Shown: positions 19,764-27,705 of the stretch, in pieces | Layout: each line of letters begins with the position of its first letter | How positions within the stretch are numbered: the stretch's first letter is position 1 | Origin: Candidatus Binataceae bacterium | GTDB lineage: Bacteria; Desulfobacterota; Binatia; Binatales; Binataceae | Length of the DNA stretch: 38,134 bases | Assembly (NCBI GenBank): GCA_024281015.1 | Contig: JAMXLL010000198.1 | Span: 1-38,134, forward strand | Direction of reading: 5' to 3' | The notes under the pieces: generated by a model | Database searches by the model: none | The model's input: the letters and a program-made list of their open reading frames with translations, nothing else | What the model was told of the DNA's origin: nothing | Translations under genes and position numbers: made by a program

Positions 19764-19782
19764 GATAATGAGATTCATTATC
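19764..19782 (+). promoter_or_regulatory. Fur-box-like operator GATAATGAGATTCATTATC
   Basis: Perfect palindrome with 8-bp arms and 3-nt centre; matches the classical Fur consensus GATAATGATAATCATTATC at 17 of 19 positions. Confidence 0.8.
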
Positions 19783-20640
19783 AAAATGGCCGCCCCCTAC
19801 CCCATCCCCCTTAGACCGCTGCTTGTCGCCTCGTTCGTCCTGATAACGGCGGCCACGAGGGCGCGGGCTCAGATCGACCCTTGGGAATTCGAAGTTTACC
19901 CCTACGCGACATCCTCTCGAGGTACCCTGGAAATCGAAACCAATAACGCCGTCGTGGCAAATGGCCACAGCGCTGGGGGTGATGGCACCGCGTCAGGAAC
20001 ATTCAAGAGCCAGGCAATGTGGTACAACCAGTTCGAGTTCACCTACGGCCTTACCGACCGGCTTGAATCGGCTTTCTATCTTGAGCTGGCCCATCCGAGC
20101 GGCAACGAATTTTGGTACGCGGGGTCGAAGTACCGGGTGCGTGGCAGACTTCGCGATGAAGGAGAGTTGCCTGTTGACTTGGGATGGTACGCGGAACTCG
20201 AATGGCACAAGACTCCGCAGTTCGACGACTCGGACCTGGAACTTGAGTTGCGCCCGATCCTGGAAAAGGATATGGGCCGGTTCTCCATAATTGCCAACCC
20301 TGTTTTTGAGAAATCGCTGATCGGCGCCGGCCATAATCAAGGCTTCGAGTTCGGCTATCGCAGCGCGTTGGATTACGCATGGAAGCCCTATTTATCCCCG
20401 GGGATCGAGTTCTACGGCGGGATCGGACTGCTCGACGACAGTGATCCGCTCGATCGCCAGCAACACTACGTTTTTCCTGTTATATGGGGCCATCTGCCGT
20501 ACGGCGCCGAGTACAACCTGGGCCCCGGTTTTGGGCTGACACGGGGTTCGGACCATGTGATCGTCAAGTTTAATTTTGAATTGGAACGTTTCGTCGGGGC
20601 ATTGTTCGGCCCCTCTGCCGACAATGGATGGTTTTACTAA
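19768..20640 (+). CDS. secreted/outer-membrane beta-barrel-like hypothetical protein
   Basis: N-terminal signal-like 'LRPLLVASFVLITAATRARAQ' followed by alternating strands rich in aromatic residues ('MWYNQFEFTYGLTDRLESAFYLEL'); start may be ATG 19786 or later. Confidence 0.7.
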   Translation: MRFIIKMAAPYPIPLRPLLVASFVLITAATRARAQIDPWEFEVYPYATSSRGTLEIETNNAVVANGHSAGGDGTASGTFKSQAMWYNQFEFTYGLTDRLESAFYLELAHPSGNEFWYAGSKYRVRGRLRDEGELPVDLGWYAELEWHKTPQFDDSDLELELRPILEKDMGRFSIIANPVFEKSLIGAGHNQGFEFGYRSALDYAWKPYLSPGIEFYGGIGLLDDSDPLDRQQHYVFPVIWGHLPYGAEYNLGPGFGLTRGSDHVIVKFNFELERFVGALFGPSADNGWFY

Positions 20641-20648
20641 GAGTTAGT

Positions 20649-20660
20649 GAGGCGCGCCTC
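20649..20660. repeat. 12-bp perfect palindrome GAGGCGCGCCTC just after a stop codon
   Basis: Read directly; 9 nt after the stop at 20640. Confidence 0.55.
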
Positions 20661-20741
20661 GTTTCCGCCTTTCCCGCCTCACCTGCTTTGACCCCCGGGA
20701 GCGGTGGACATTCGGCCGAATTACGGCATATTGTGGCCGGT

Positions 20742-21305
20742 ATGGAGCGCCATACTGAGATCGCTGTTTTTGCTGGAGGATGTTTCTGGTGCACCGAAGC
20801 GGTTTTTGAGCGGCTGAAGGGGGTTACTTCGGTAATGCCAGGATATACAGGGGGTGTCGTGCCCAATCCCAGGTATGAGCAGGTCTGTACCGGGAGGACG
20901 GGGCACGCCGAGAGCATTCGAGTCGAGTTCGATCCGGCAGAAATTTCCTACAACGATCTGCTCTCGGTATTTTTTGCTACGCACGACCCGACCTCGCTCA
21001 ACCGGCAAGGTGCGGACGTCGGCACCGAGTATCGCTCCGCAATTTTCTATACTACCGCCGAGCAGAAACGCACAGCCGAAGACTACATCGGGAAGTTGAA
21101 CGAACAGCTTCCGCTCAAGGTCGTGACCGAAGTGGCTCCGCTCGGCGAATTCTATGAAGCGGAAGATTACCACCAACAGTATTATGGCAATAATGCCTTT
21201 GCGCCTTACTGCCAGTTCGTTATCGAGCCCAAGCTGCAAAAGCTCTACAAGAATTTCGGCGGAATGCTAAAGCAGGCCGATAAAGCCGCCTCGCCGTCCG
21301 AATAA
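20742..21305 (+). CDS. msrA: peptide-methionine (S)-S-oxide reductase MsrA
   Basis: 'AVFAGGCFWCTEAVFERLKGV', 'YTGGVVPNPRYEQVCTGRTGHAESIRVEFDP', 'QGADVGTEYRSAIFY'. Start set to the internal Met of the 20628 ORF. Confidence 0.95.
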   Translation: MERHTEIAVFAGGCFWCTEAVFERLKGVTSVMPGYTGGVVPNPRYEQVCTGRTGHAESIRVEFDPAEISYNDLLSVFFATHDPTSLNRQGADVGTEYRSAIFYTTAEQKRTAEDYIGKLNEQLPLKVVTEVAPLGEFYEAEDYHQQYYGNNAFAPYCQFVIEPKLQKLYKNFGGMLKQADKAASPSE

Positions 21306-21407
21306 AGCCGCGCCGAATTTTGTCACCATGAATGATGAATGTCGACGCGGCTTGATGGTTCGAAGATACTGGCTTATTTTCGCTGGTCCACCAGTAAAAC
21401 CGCACAG

Positions 21408-22268
21408 CTAGACATCGGTGCCTCCCTGGCCGCCAGACGAGTCATCCCAACCGCCGTCGCCGGACCCGGAGGCGTCCCAATCGCCACTGCCGTTCGCGCC
21501 CGTGCTCTGATCGCCGCTGTCCTCCCATCCACCCGAAGAACTCTCCCCAGGTTGCACACCGAAGACGTCGCCGCCCAGATCTCCTGCGCCCGAGGATGAT
21601 TGCGGGACATCAAAATCCGAGGGCTGCTCTCTTTCACGTCCGAGAAAATGGTCAATCGCGCGTTCTCCAGCCGCCGCCCCGGCGCCGAACCCAAGTCCGG
21701 CCAGCACGGACCCTAAAATGCCGCGGCCGCCGTACCCCGCCGTTGGCGCGCCCAGCCCAAAACTTCCACCGCCAGCGCTCGGGGCTGAGTCAGCATAGCT
21801 CCTGGATGCCTGGCCGCGATATCGAAGGGCACGAAACAAGACATAGACGAAGAAGGCGCCTATCAGCAGCCACCACCAGTGGACATGATTGGTACTGTAA
21901 TTCGGGACCGCCGCTGGGCGAGGTTGCCCATTGATTCGTCGCTCGAGGTTTGCGACCGATTGCGGGTTGGCAAAAGGCAAGCCGGGCTTAAGGCGCTCAG
22001 CTGCTTCAAGATAACCTCGGGCTTCCCCTGCTCTTCCTTCGGCGGCCAAAATCTGGGCCATCACGTAATGTGCCCGTGCGCTATCCGGATAAGCCTGAAG
22101 CACCTCCCTCGTCATCGCCTCCGCCTGAGCGAGATGACCGGTACGAGCCGCCTGATACACCTGATCGATAGAAGGGGCGTTGGCCCTGGCCAGCGTAGCA
22201 GTCGTGATCAAAACCAGCGCGGCAAAAACCAGTTCCAGCGTGCGCGCAAATTCGCTTCTTCTTACCAT
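21408..22268 (-). CDS. TPR-containing protein with signal peptide, one central TM and Gly/Ser/Asp/Trp-rich C-terminus
   Basis: TPR segment 'AQAEAMTREVLQAYPDSARAHYVMAQILAAEGRAGEARGYLEAAERLKP', TM 'WWWLLIGAFFVYVLF', tail 'GGWEDSG...GDWDASGSG...GGWDDSSGG'. Confidence 0.8.
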   Translation of the reverse strand: MVRRSEFARTLELVFAALVLITTATLARANAPSIDQVYQAARTGHLAQAEAMTREVLQAYPDSARAHYVMAQILAAEGRAGEARGYLEAAERLKPGLPFANPQSVANLERRINGQPRPAAVPNYSTNHVHWWWLLIGAFFVYVLFRALRYRGQASRSYADSAPSAGGGSFGLGAPTAGYGGRGILGSVLAGLGFGAGAAAGERAIDHFLGREREQPSDFDVPQSSSGAGDLGGDVFGVQPGESSSGGWEDSGDQSTGANGSGDWDASGSGDGGWDDSSGGQGGTDV

Positions 22269-22516
22269 GTTTAACTCCTAAGCGGCATCCAAACCATTGT
22301 GTGCTGGGGTCCATCCCAGGGAGATATCAGCGAAATCGATCAGGGAGTGGGCGACCACGCTTGGCCCCCGCCAAGCTCCGATTGCACTACTCCATCACAA
22401 TTCTCACCTCCTGGTGGAACCGGGCACCGACCCCTCGTTCTGAATCAAGCGCAACTCTGAAGAACCCCACAGCGCTCTGCTCGGTGCGCATAATCGGCCA
22501 GCGCTCCGCAAGGCCT

Positions 22517-22822
22517 TCAGCCGACATTCGCGATTTTTTGACCAACGGCCTTGCTGGCGAACATCTCCAGCAGCTTGCTGCCCAGCCGCGTAGCCACTCC
22601 TCCTCCCAGAACGAACCCTACGCTCGCTGCCAATCCGAGAGAGAACAAGGCGCGTTCCCGAACCCTTTGTTCGAAGTGTGCCAGGTCAATGTTCACCCCT
22701 GCCGCGTTGAGGTATCTCTGGACAGCGTTCTTGAACGCGCCATTCGCCGTGTTGGCCGGTCCGACGGGATAATTAGCGGATTCATCGACAATGTTTTCAA
22801 TTCCGTCCTGTGCTTCCACCAT
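22517..22822 (-). CDS. small membrane-anchored hypothetical protein, ElaB/DUF883-like layout
   Basis: 101 aa; hydrophilic N-terminus then Gly-rich TM 'RERALFSLGLAASVGFVLGGGVATRLGSKLLEM'. Confidence 0.6.
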   Translation of the reverse strand: MVEAQDGIENIVDESANYPVGPANTANGAFKNAVQRYLNAAGVNIDLAHFEQRVRERALFSLGLAASVGFVLGGGVATRLGSKLLEMFASKAVGQKIANVG

Positions 22823-23224
22823 GATGGAATTACCTCACTCAACATAACTCGAGGAATGGTTCCTGATTCGCTCCAAAAGCTGCACACGAAAGAGCCCGAA
22901 GGTTCAGAGTACTCGGGCCCGCGAGGATGCGGGTTAGTTCCTGTGAAGCCGAAACCTGTGCTCATACAATCTGGGATGCACCCGGACATTTAGCAGGGAG
23001 CAAAAATCACACCATAGGCGTTTGCGATTTCAGGTTTGTTGAATTCAACAAATGCTTTGCCGCGTCGACACAGGTCACGATGCAGAGTACTGGTAACTTC
23101 CATAGGCGTGCTTGCTCTTTACGAGCAGGTTAGCGAAGCGGGTGCGGGTGGCCGCTCCTGCTAGATTGTTCCTCTAATATTAAGAGATAACGGACCCGCA
23201 ACCACCAACCGCGAACAAATCGCC

Positions 23225-23656
23225 ATGGCTGAACCAATTATTGTTTTCGAGCCCTATGCTTCCGCAAAACAGCGGGAATTCGTCGAAGAGATAATCAATC
23301 GTCGCAACGTGCGCCTTACCGGGCACGATGAATGGCATCCGGTAGCCTTTTTTGTGAAGACGAACGAAGGTGAGATTCTGGGCGGTCTGCTAGGACAAAT
23401 CTGGGCACGATGGCTGTACATCACCACACTCGCAGTGCGAGAGCGTTTTCGCGGTCGCGGCTACGGCACCAAGTTGCTCGCGCGGGCGGAGCAATATGCG
23501 CTGGAGAGCGGGTGCACGAACGCCTGGCTGAGCACTTTCAGCTTTCAGGCTCGTCCGCTTTACGAGCATCTCGGTTACCGTGTGTTCGGGCAACTCGAAG
23601 ATTATCCTGAGGGCCACTCGCTCTTCTTCATGACCAAGCAAATTTTAACGAAATAG
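23225..23656 (+). CDS. GNAT family N-acetyltransferase
   Basis: 'LYITTLAVRERFRGRGYGTKLLARAEQYALESGCTNAWLSTFSFQARPLYEHLGYRVFGQLEDYP'. Confidence 0.93.
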   Translation: MAEPIIVFEPYASAKQREFVEEIINRRNVRLTGHDEWHPVAFFVKTNEGEILGGLLGQIWARWLYITTLAVRERFRGRGYGTKLLARAEQYALESGCTNAWLSTFSFQARPLYEHLGYRVFGQLEDYPEGHSLFFMTKQILTK

Positions 23657-23743
23657 TCGCCATTGTAAGACTATACTTCACGGGTAAAGCGGCTTTATTT
23701 CACCCAGGATTAGCCATTCATGAGCAACTCCCAGAGCCGGCGA

Positions 23744-24925
23744 TTAGCGAGACCTGCCGGTCAGCGCCAGCGGTGCATAGTAGGGGCGATTGCCCAGAGC
23801 ATCTACGGCCGCGAAAAACTCCGGTCCCGACGCATTGCCGACGTCAACCATCTCAAGTGCTTGCCGAACAAAGTGCCAGCTCTCCGGACAGAGTTGTTTC
23901 GCCAGATCGAAATAGTATTGAGCTTCAGCCTTCTCGCCCCGTGACAATAGGTATTGCCCAAGGCGGAAATTCGCGTTCGCCAACGCTTCGTTCGATGAAG
24001 GCGCTTCGACCCGGGCAAGCGCCTGATCGGGTGATAAGGCATACGCGCTCGTCTCGCCGTTCTTAACCCAATCTCGTACTGCCTCGACGTAGCTCATTCG
24101 CGTTGCGCGCCCATGCTCGGCCAATTCCGCCGGCATCGAGAAGGTCGCGCGATCCATCTTGCGGAAGCCGTCGGTCGCTCCGGCCGGCTCAGCCGGCCGT
24201 ACTATACGGCCTCGCTCGTCGATCCAGACCGCCATTGGCACGTTGGTCATGTTATAGAGCTGTGCGACGATATGCCGCTCATCGATCAAACACGGATAGG
24301 TCGCCGGTGCTGCCTTGGCGCATAGCTCGGAGCTCCAGCCCATGATATCGCGCAAGGGCTGCGGAAGGTCGATTGGCGTGGCCGGCCGAATCCAGCTTTC
24401 TACCGCAGCGCGCCCGCCGGCATCGAAAGCGACGGCAATAATGGTGAAGTTCTGGTCCTTCAGTTCTTCATAGATGCTCTGCCAGACCGGCAGATCGAAG
24501 CGGCACCCTCACCAGGAGGCCCACGACATCAACAAGACCTTCTTCCCCCGATAATCCGAGAGCGAGTGCGGATTGCCCTCGAGGTCGGGCAAGGTGAAAT
24601 CCGGTGCCTCAAGCGAGCGGAGCCGGCTGCTAATCTGGTCTGGAGCGTCGCTGAATGACCAGAAAGCATGTTGTTTATCGTGTACGAACGGCTCTCCGAG
24701 ATGGCGCGCTAAAGCAGAAAGATTGAACAAGCCCGGCCGCACGAACTCGGACTCCCGCCCAACCGGAATTGGCACGCAACGTTCACCCAGGCAAGCACCC
24801 TGCTGCTTGAGCTCCCACCCGGTCGTGCGAGTCAAATCCTCGTTGGACATCCAGAGATCGTCGCCTTCTATCACGGCGCTATTCACAACAGTAGTGCGGT
24901 CGCCGTAAATGACAGATGCTCGCAT
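23744..24925 (-). CDS. thioredoxin/redoxin-fold selenoprotein (393 aa with Sec at residue 139), ResA/TlpA-like with WASW-U-GCR active site
   Basis: ORFs 24509..24925 and 23744..24355 are in the same frame; translation across the single TGA (24509-24511) continues without another stop: '...DFTLPDLEGNPHSLSDYRGKKVLLMSWASW-U-GCRFDLPVWQSIYEELKDQNFTIIAVAFDAGG...'. RBS ggagg before ATG 24925; SECIS-like hairpin right after the TGA. Confidence 0.88.
24476..24501 (-). promoter_or_regulatory. bacterial SECIS-like stem-loop downstream of the UGA
   Basis: mRNA: UGAGGGUGCC-GCU-UCGAU-CUGCC-GGUCU-GGCAG-AGC. Perfect CUGCC/GGCAG stem with 5-nt loop GGUCU, plus GCU/AGC outer pairing with a UCGAU bulge. Loop starts at nt 24 counting U of UGA as 1. 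Confidence 0.82.
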
Positions 24926-25254
24926 CTTTAATCCTCCGGTTCGAAACAGCGTACTAGCCTTTCTCAGTCTCGTCGAGAAGTTCTCGGCACAGCGCAGGGT
25001 GCCGGGTCCGGTTGAAACTCCAGGTTACCGCGCTGAAGCGCCGGCCGAATGAAGCCGCGCCCGTAATACCCGCATTCCTCGCCCTTCAGCGCGCTGACCG
25101 AGCGGCCTTTCTGTTGCAGATTCCCCAATCCTGAAAATTGACCGACCCACCTCAAGCCATAGCTCCGAATGGGAGCGATCAAATTTTTGGCGGCCGCGTA
25201 ACCTTTCCGCTCAACCCCGACAAATTCACCTTCAGGAGGACAAAGAGTCAACTG

Positions 25255-26814
25255 ATGGAGCGGGAGAGAGCAGCAGCGCGGCACGGGTTCGGCACGAGAT
25301 GCGGCATGCTTTTACGAATGACTGGAGTTGCGACGGGCCTAATCCTGTCTGCTTGCCTACCGGTTCTCGGGCCTGCCGCATCAGCCGCCGATTTCAACGA
25401 CGCCGACCTGGGCGCGGTACAGCAACAGCTAGCCAAAATCAAAAATGAAGAATCAGCCGAAAAACGGCGGGTCGAACGAGATGAGCGAGCAATTCGCCAG
25501 CTCGAGCAGCAACTCGAGCAACTGCAGTCGCAGCATTCCGGGCTGGTTCGCCAGGCAGATGCGCTTAAGCACACCAGCGACCAGCTCAAGGCCAATACTG
25601 CGCAAATTCAAGATCTCCAGAAACAGATCGCAGCAAGTTCCAGTGACGAACAGTTCGGGTCAGCGATAAACCGCTGGCTGGGAACTCATCAATTCACCTG
25701 GAACGGGGCGGTCGCAGCCGACTTTATTTACGATCGTGGCAATAACACCAACACTTTCGCGCTGACCTTCGAGCCACTCGTTATTTATCGGCTAAACGAT
25801 TGGATCTCGTTCGAGGGCGAACTCGAAGCCGCTCTCCCCCAAGGCTCCAGTGCTGAATTCGGGTTGCCAGTGGCGATGTGGCAACTCTTTCTCAACGATT
25901 ATCTGCAGGTCAACGCGGGCATTTTCGACCAGCCTTTTGGCGACTGGTATGAGGCTCAGAGTGCTGTGTGGGTCAACCGGTTCATTACCGCTCCACTTCT
26001 TTATGGTGCAGAGGCAATTATCCCACCGACCGAACTAGGTTTGCAGCTTCGTGGCGGTCTGCAATGGGGCGCGCTGGGACAGGACGTTGACTATACGACG
26101 TGGGTAGCGAATGGGCCAGGCTTTTCGGATTTGCCCCAGCCAACCGTCGGCCAAACACTCAATCCGGTTAATAACATCCAGACTAACACCAACGGTAAGG
26201 CTTTTGGTACGCGCCTCCGGTTTTATCCATTCCCGGTGGATTCGAATCTTGGCCGGCTGGAGCTCGGTGCCTCGACCTACGACGGCAAATGGCTAAATGG
26301 CAATTGGTTCAACTCGTGGGGGCTCGACTATGCATACCTGAATGGCAGCCTGCAAACACGTGGTGAGTATGTCCAGACGTATCGCCAAATGCCTAATGGG
26401 ACGGCTCAGGACAAGCGACAGGGCTGGTATGTGCAGTTTGGTTATTTTCTGGATAACCTCCCCATTCCACAGCTAGCCTTCGGACTCGACCGATACATCA
26501 AGAATCTTGAGCCACTGGTGCGGTATTCAGGGGTTAACCAGCGCGCGGTTGTAGCCGAGGAGATCGACACCACACCCCAGCTGGGCTTTAGCGGTTCGCC
26601 CGCCATATTCACGCCTCATGCGCGAGAGGTTGCACTCGGAATCGACTACTGGATAGAGCCGTCGATAGTTTGGCAGACCGAATTTGACATTGAATTGCCG
26701 CGTGCCGGTGGAACTCTCTTCTCCTTTGATGGCGCAAATACTCCGACCGGCTCGCCGATCGGAGCTACTCGAAACGATCATGCAGTAATAACCCAATTTG
26801 CTATCGGCTTCTGA
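25255..26814 (+). CDS. outer-membrane porin-like protein with N-terminal coiled coil
   Basis: Signal 'MTGVATGLILSACLPVLGPAASAA', coiled coil 'KRRVERDERAIRQLEQQLEQLQSQHSGLVRQADALKHTSDQLK', then beta-barrel-like region ending in ...AIGF. Confidence 0.8.
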   Translation: MERERAAARHGFGTRCGMLLRMTGVATGLILSACLPVLGPAASAADFNDADLGAVQQQLAKIKNEESAEKRRVERDERAIRQLEQQLEQLQSQHSGLVRQADALKHTSDQLKANTAQIQDLQKQIAASSSDEQFGSAINRWLGTHQFTWNGAVAADFIYDRGNNTNTFALTFEPLVIYRLNDWISFEGELEAALPQGSSAEFGLPVAMWQLFLNDYLQVNAGIFDQPFGDWYEAQSAVWVNRFITAPLLYGAEAIIPPTELGLQLRGGLQWGALGQDVDYTTWVANGPGFSDLPQPTVGQTLNPVNNIQTNTNGKAFGTRLRFYPFPVDSNLGRLELGASTYDGKWLNGNWFNSWGLDYAYLNGSLQTRGEYVQTYRQMPNGTAQDKRQGWYVQFGYFLDNLPIPQLAFGLDRYIKNLEPLVRYSGVNQRAVVAEEIDTTPQLGFSGSPAIFTPHAREVALGIDYWIEPSIVWQTEFDIELPRAGGTLFSFDGANTPTGSPIGATRNDHAVITQFAIGF

Positions 26815-26815
26815 C

Positions 26816-27100
26816 ATGCAAACCAGATTAATGCTTGCGGTTCCGATGTTCACGTTGGCCCTGGCAGCGGCCGGATTGCTTCCCAAGACTCTGGCGGAAG
26901 AACAGAGCCCGCAACAACGCAAAATGTTGATCGAGGGCGCCCACCTGTGGTCGGTCTACTGCAACCAGTGCCATAACGCCCGGCCAGGTTCCCAATTCTC
27001 TCCTGCTCAGTGGGATGCGATCACGATGCACATGAAAACGTTGTCGAATATGCCTGCCAAGGACATGCGCTCGATTAAGCAGTTTTTGAAGTTTCGTTGA
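26816..27100 (+). CDS. small mono-haem c-type cytochrome-like protein
   Basis: Signal 'LMLAVPMFTLALAAAGLLPKTLAEE' and a single haem motif 'CNQCH'; starts 2 nt after the porin stop. Confidence 0.78.
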   Translation: MQTRLMLAVPMFTLALAAAGLLPKTLAEEQSPQQRKMLIEGAHLWSVYCNQCHNARPGSQFSPAQWDAITMHMKTLSNMPAKDMRSIKQFLKFR

Positions 27101-27142
27101 GAATTAGTCCGCCACTCCGGGAATGTACAAAGGAGAACAGTG

Positions 27143-27565
27143 ATGCGAGCAATACTGGAATCAACGCCTCGTCGTAGTGAACTAATACTTACGTTCTTTG
27201 CGACGATAGTTGCTGGATTACTGGTAATTGCAGTAGCCAGATCTCGGGCGGCCAAGCCGGCGGTTGTCATCAAGATGATGGACATGCCGGCCAGCTTCGA
27301 ACCTACCCGTATAACTATAAAAACCGGCGATACAGTCGAATGGGAGAACACTGGTAATCAACTCCACCATGTGACGACTGACCCGTCAGCCGCGCTCAAG
27401 AAAAATGACGTCGCGATACCAGCAGGCGCCAAGCCCTTCGACTCTGGTTTCCTTAAACCGGGCGAATCTTTCAGCGAAACATTTTCGGTCCCTGGAGTTT
27501 ACCGATACACATGCGCGGTGCATGAGGCCAAAGGCATGAACGGGGAACTTGTAGTCCAGAAATAA
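27143..27565 (+). CDS. cupredoxin (plastocyanin/amicyanin-like type-1 copper protein)
   Basis: N-terminal anchor, 'FEPTRITIKTGDTVEWENTGNQLHHVTTD' and 'YRYTCAVHEAKGMNGELVV' giving H...C-x2-H-x4-M copper ligands; RBS aggag. Confidence 0.92.
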   Translation: MRAILESTPRRSELILTFFATIVAGLLVIAVARSRAAKPAVVIKMMDMPASFEPTRITIKTGDTVEWENTGNQLHHVTTDPSAALKKNDVAIPAGAKPFDSGFLKPGESFSETFSVPGVYRYTCAVHEAKGMNGELVVQK

Positions 27566-27705
27566 GCGTTCGACGGTTTGGAAAGCATCGTGACAGAGGC
27601 GCGTTCCGGGAATTTCCGAGGCTGGCGAGGAGCGCCTCAGGAGCGATTTAAGCGCGTCCAGATAGAGCTCGAGTTTGTCCGAAACATTTAGATGGGAGGA
27701 AAACA

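Noticed and set aside
24182-24198. GGCCGGC-TCA-GCCGGCC inverted repeat inside the selenoprotein gene
   Set aside because: Lies in clear coding sequence (RPAEPAG) in a GC-rich gene; likely codon coincidence, and too far (>300 nt) from the UGA to be a bacterial SECIS.
24356-24511. Interpretation of the split thioredoxin gene as two separate genes or a frameshifted pseudogene
   Set aside because: The two ORFs are in the same frame, separated by exactly one TGA at the redox-active position, with continuous family-like sequence on both sides and a SECIS-like hairpin. The ATG at 24355 is an internal Met with no sign of its own RBS.
24964-25284. 106-aa minus-strand ORF between the selenoprotein and porin genes
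   Set aside because: No family recognised, overlaps the porin start antisense, and its TGA stop is out of frame with the selenoprotein start; kept only as an uncharacterised intergenic ORF.
27597-27640. GAGGCGC...GCGCCTC inverted repeat between the cupredoxin and NHL-like genes
   Set aside because: Long irregular loop and no U-run; too weak to call a terminator, and the downstream gene may be co-transcribed.
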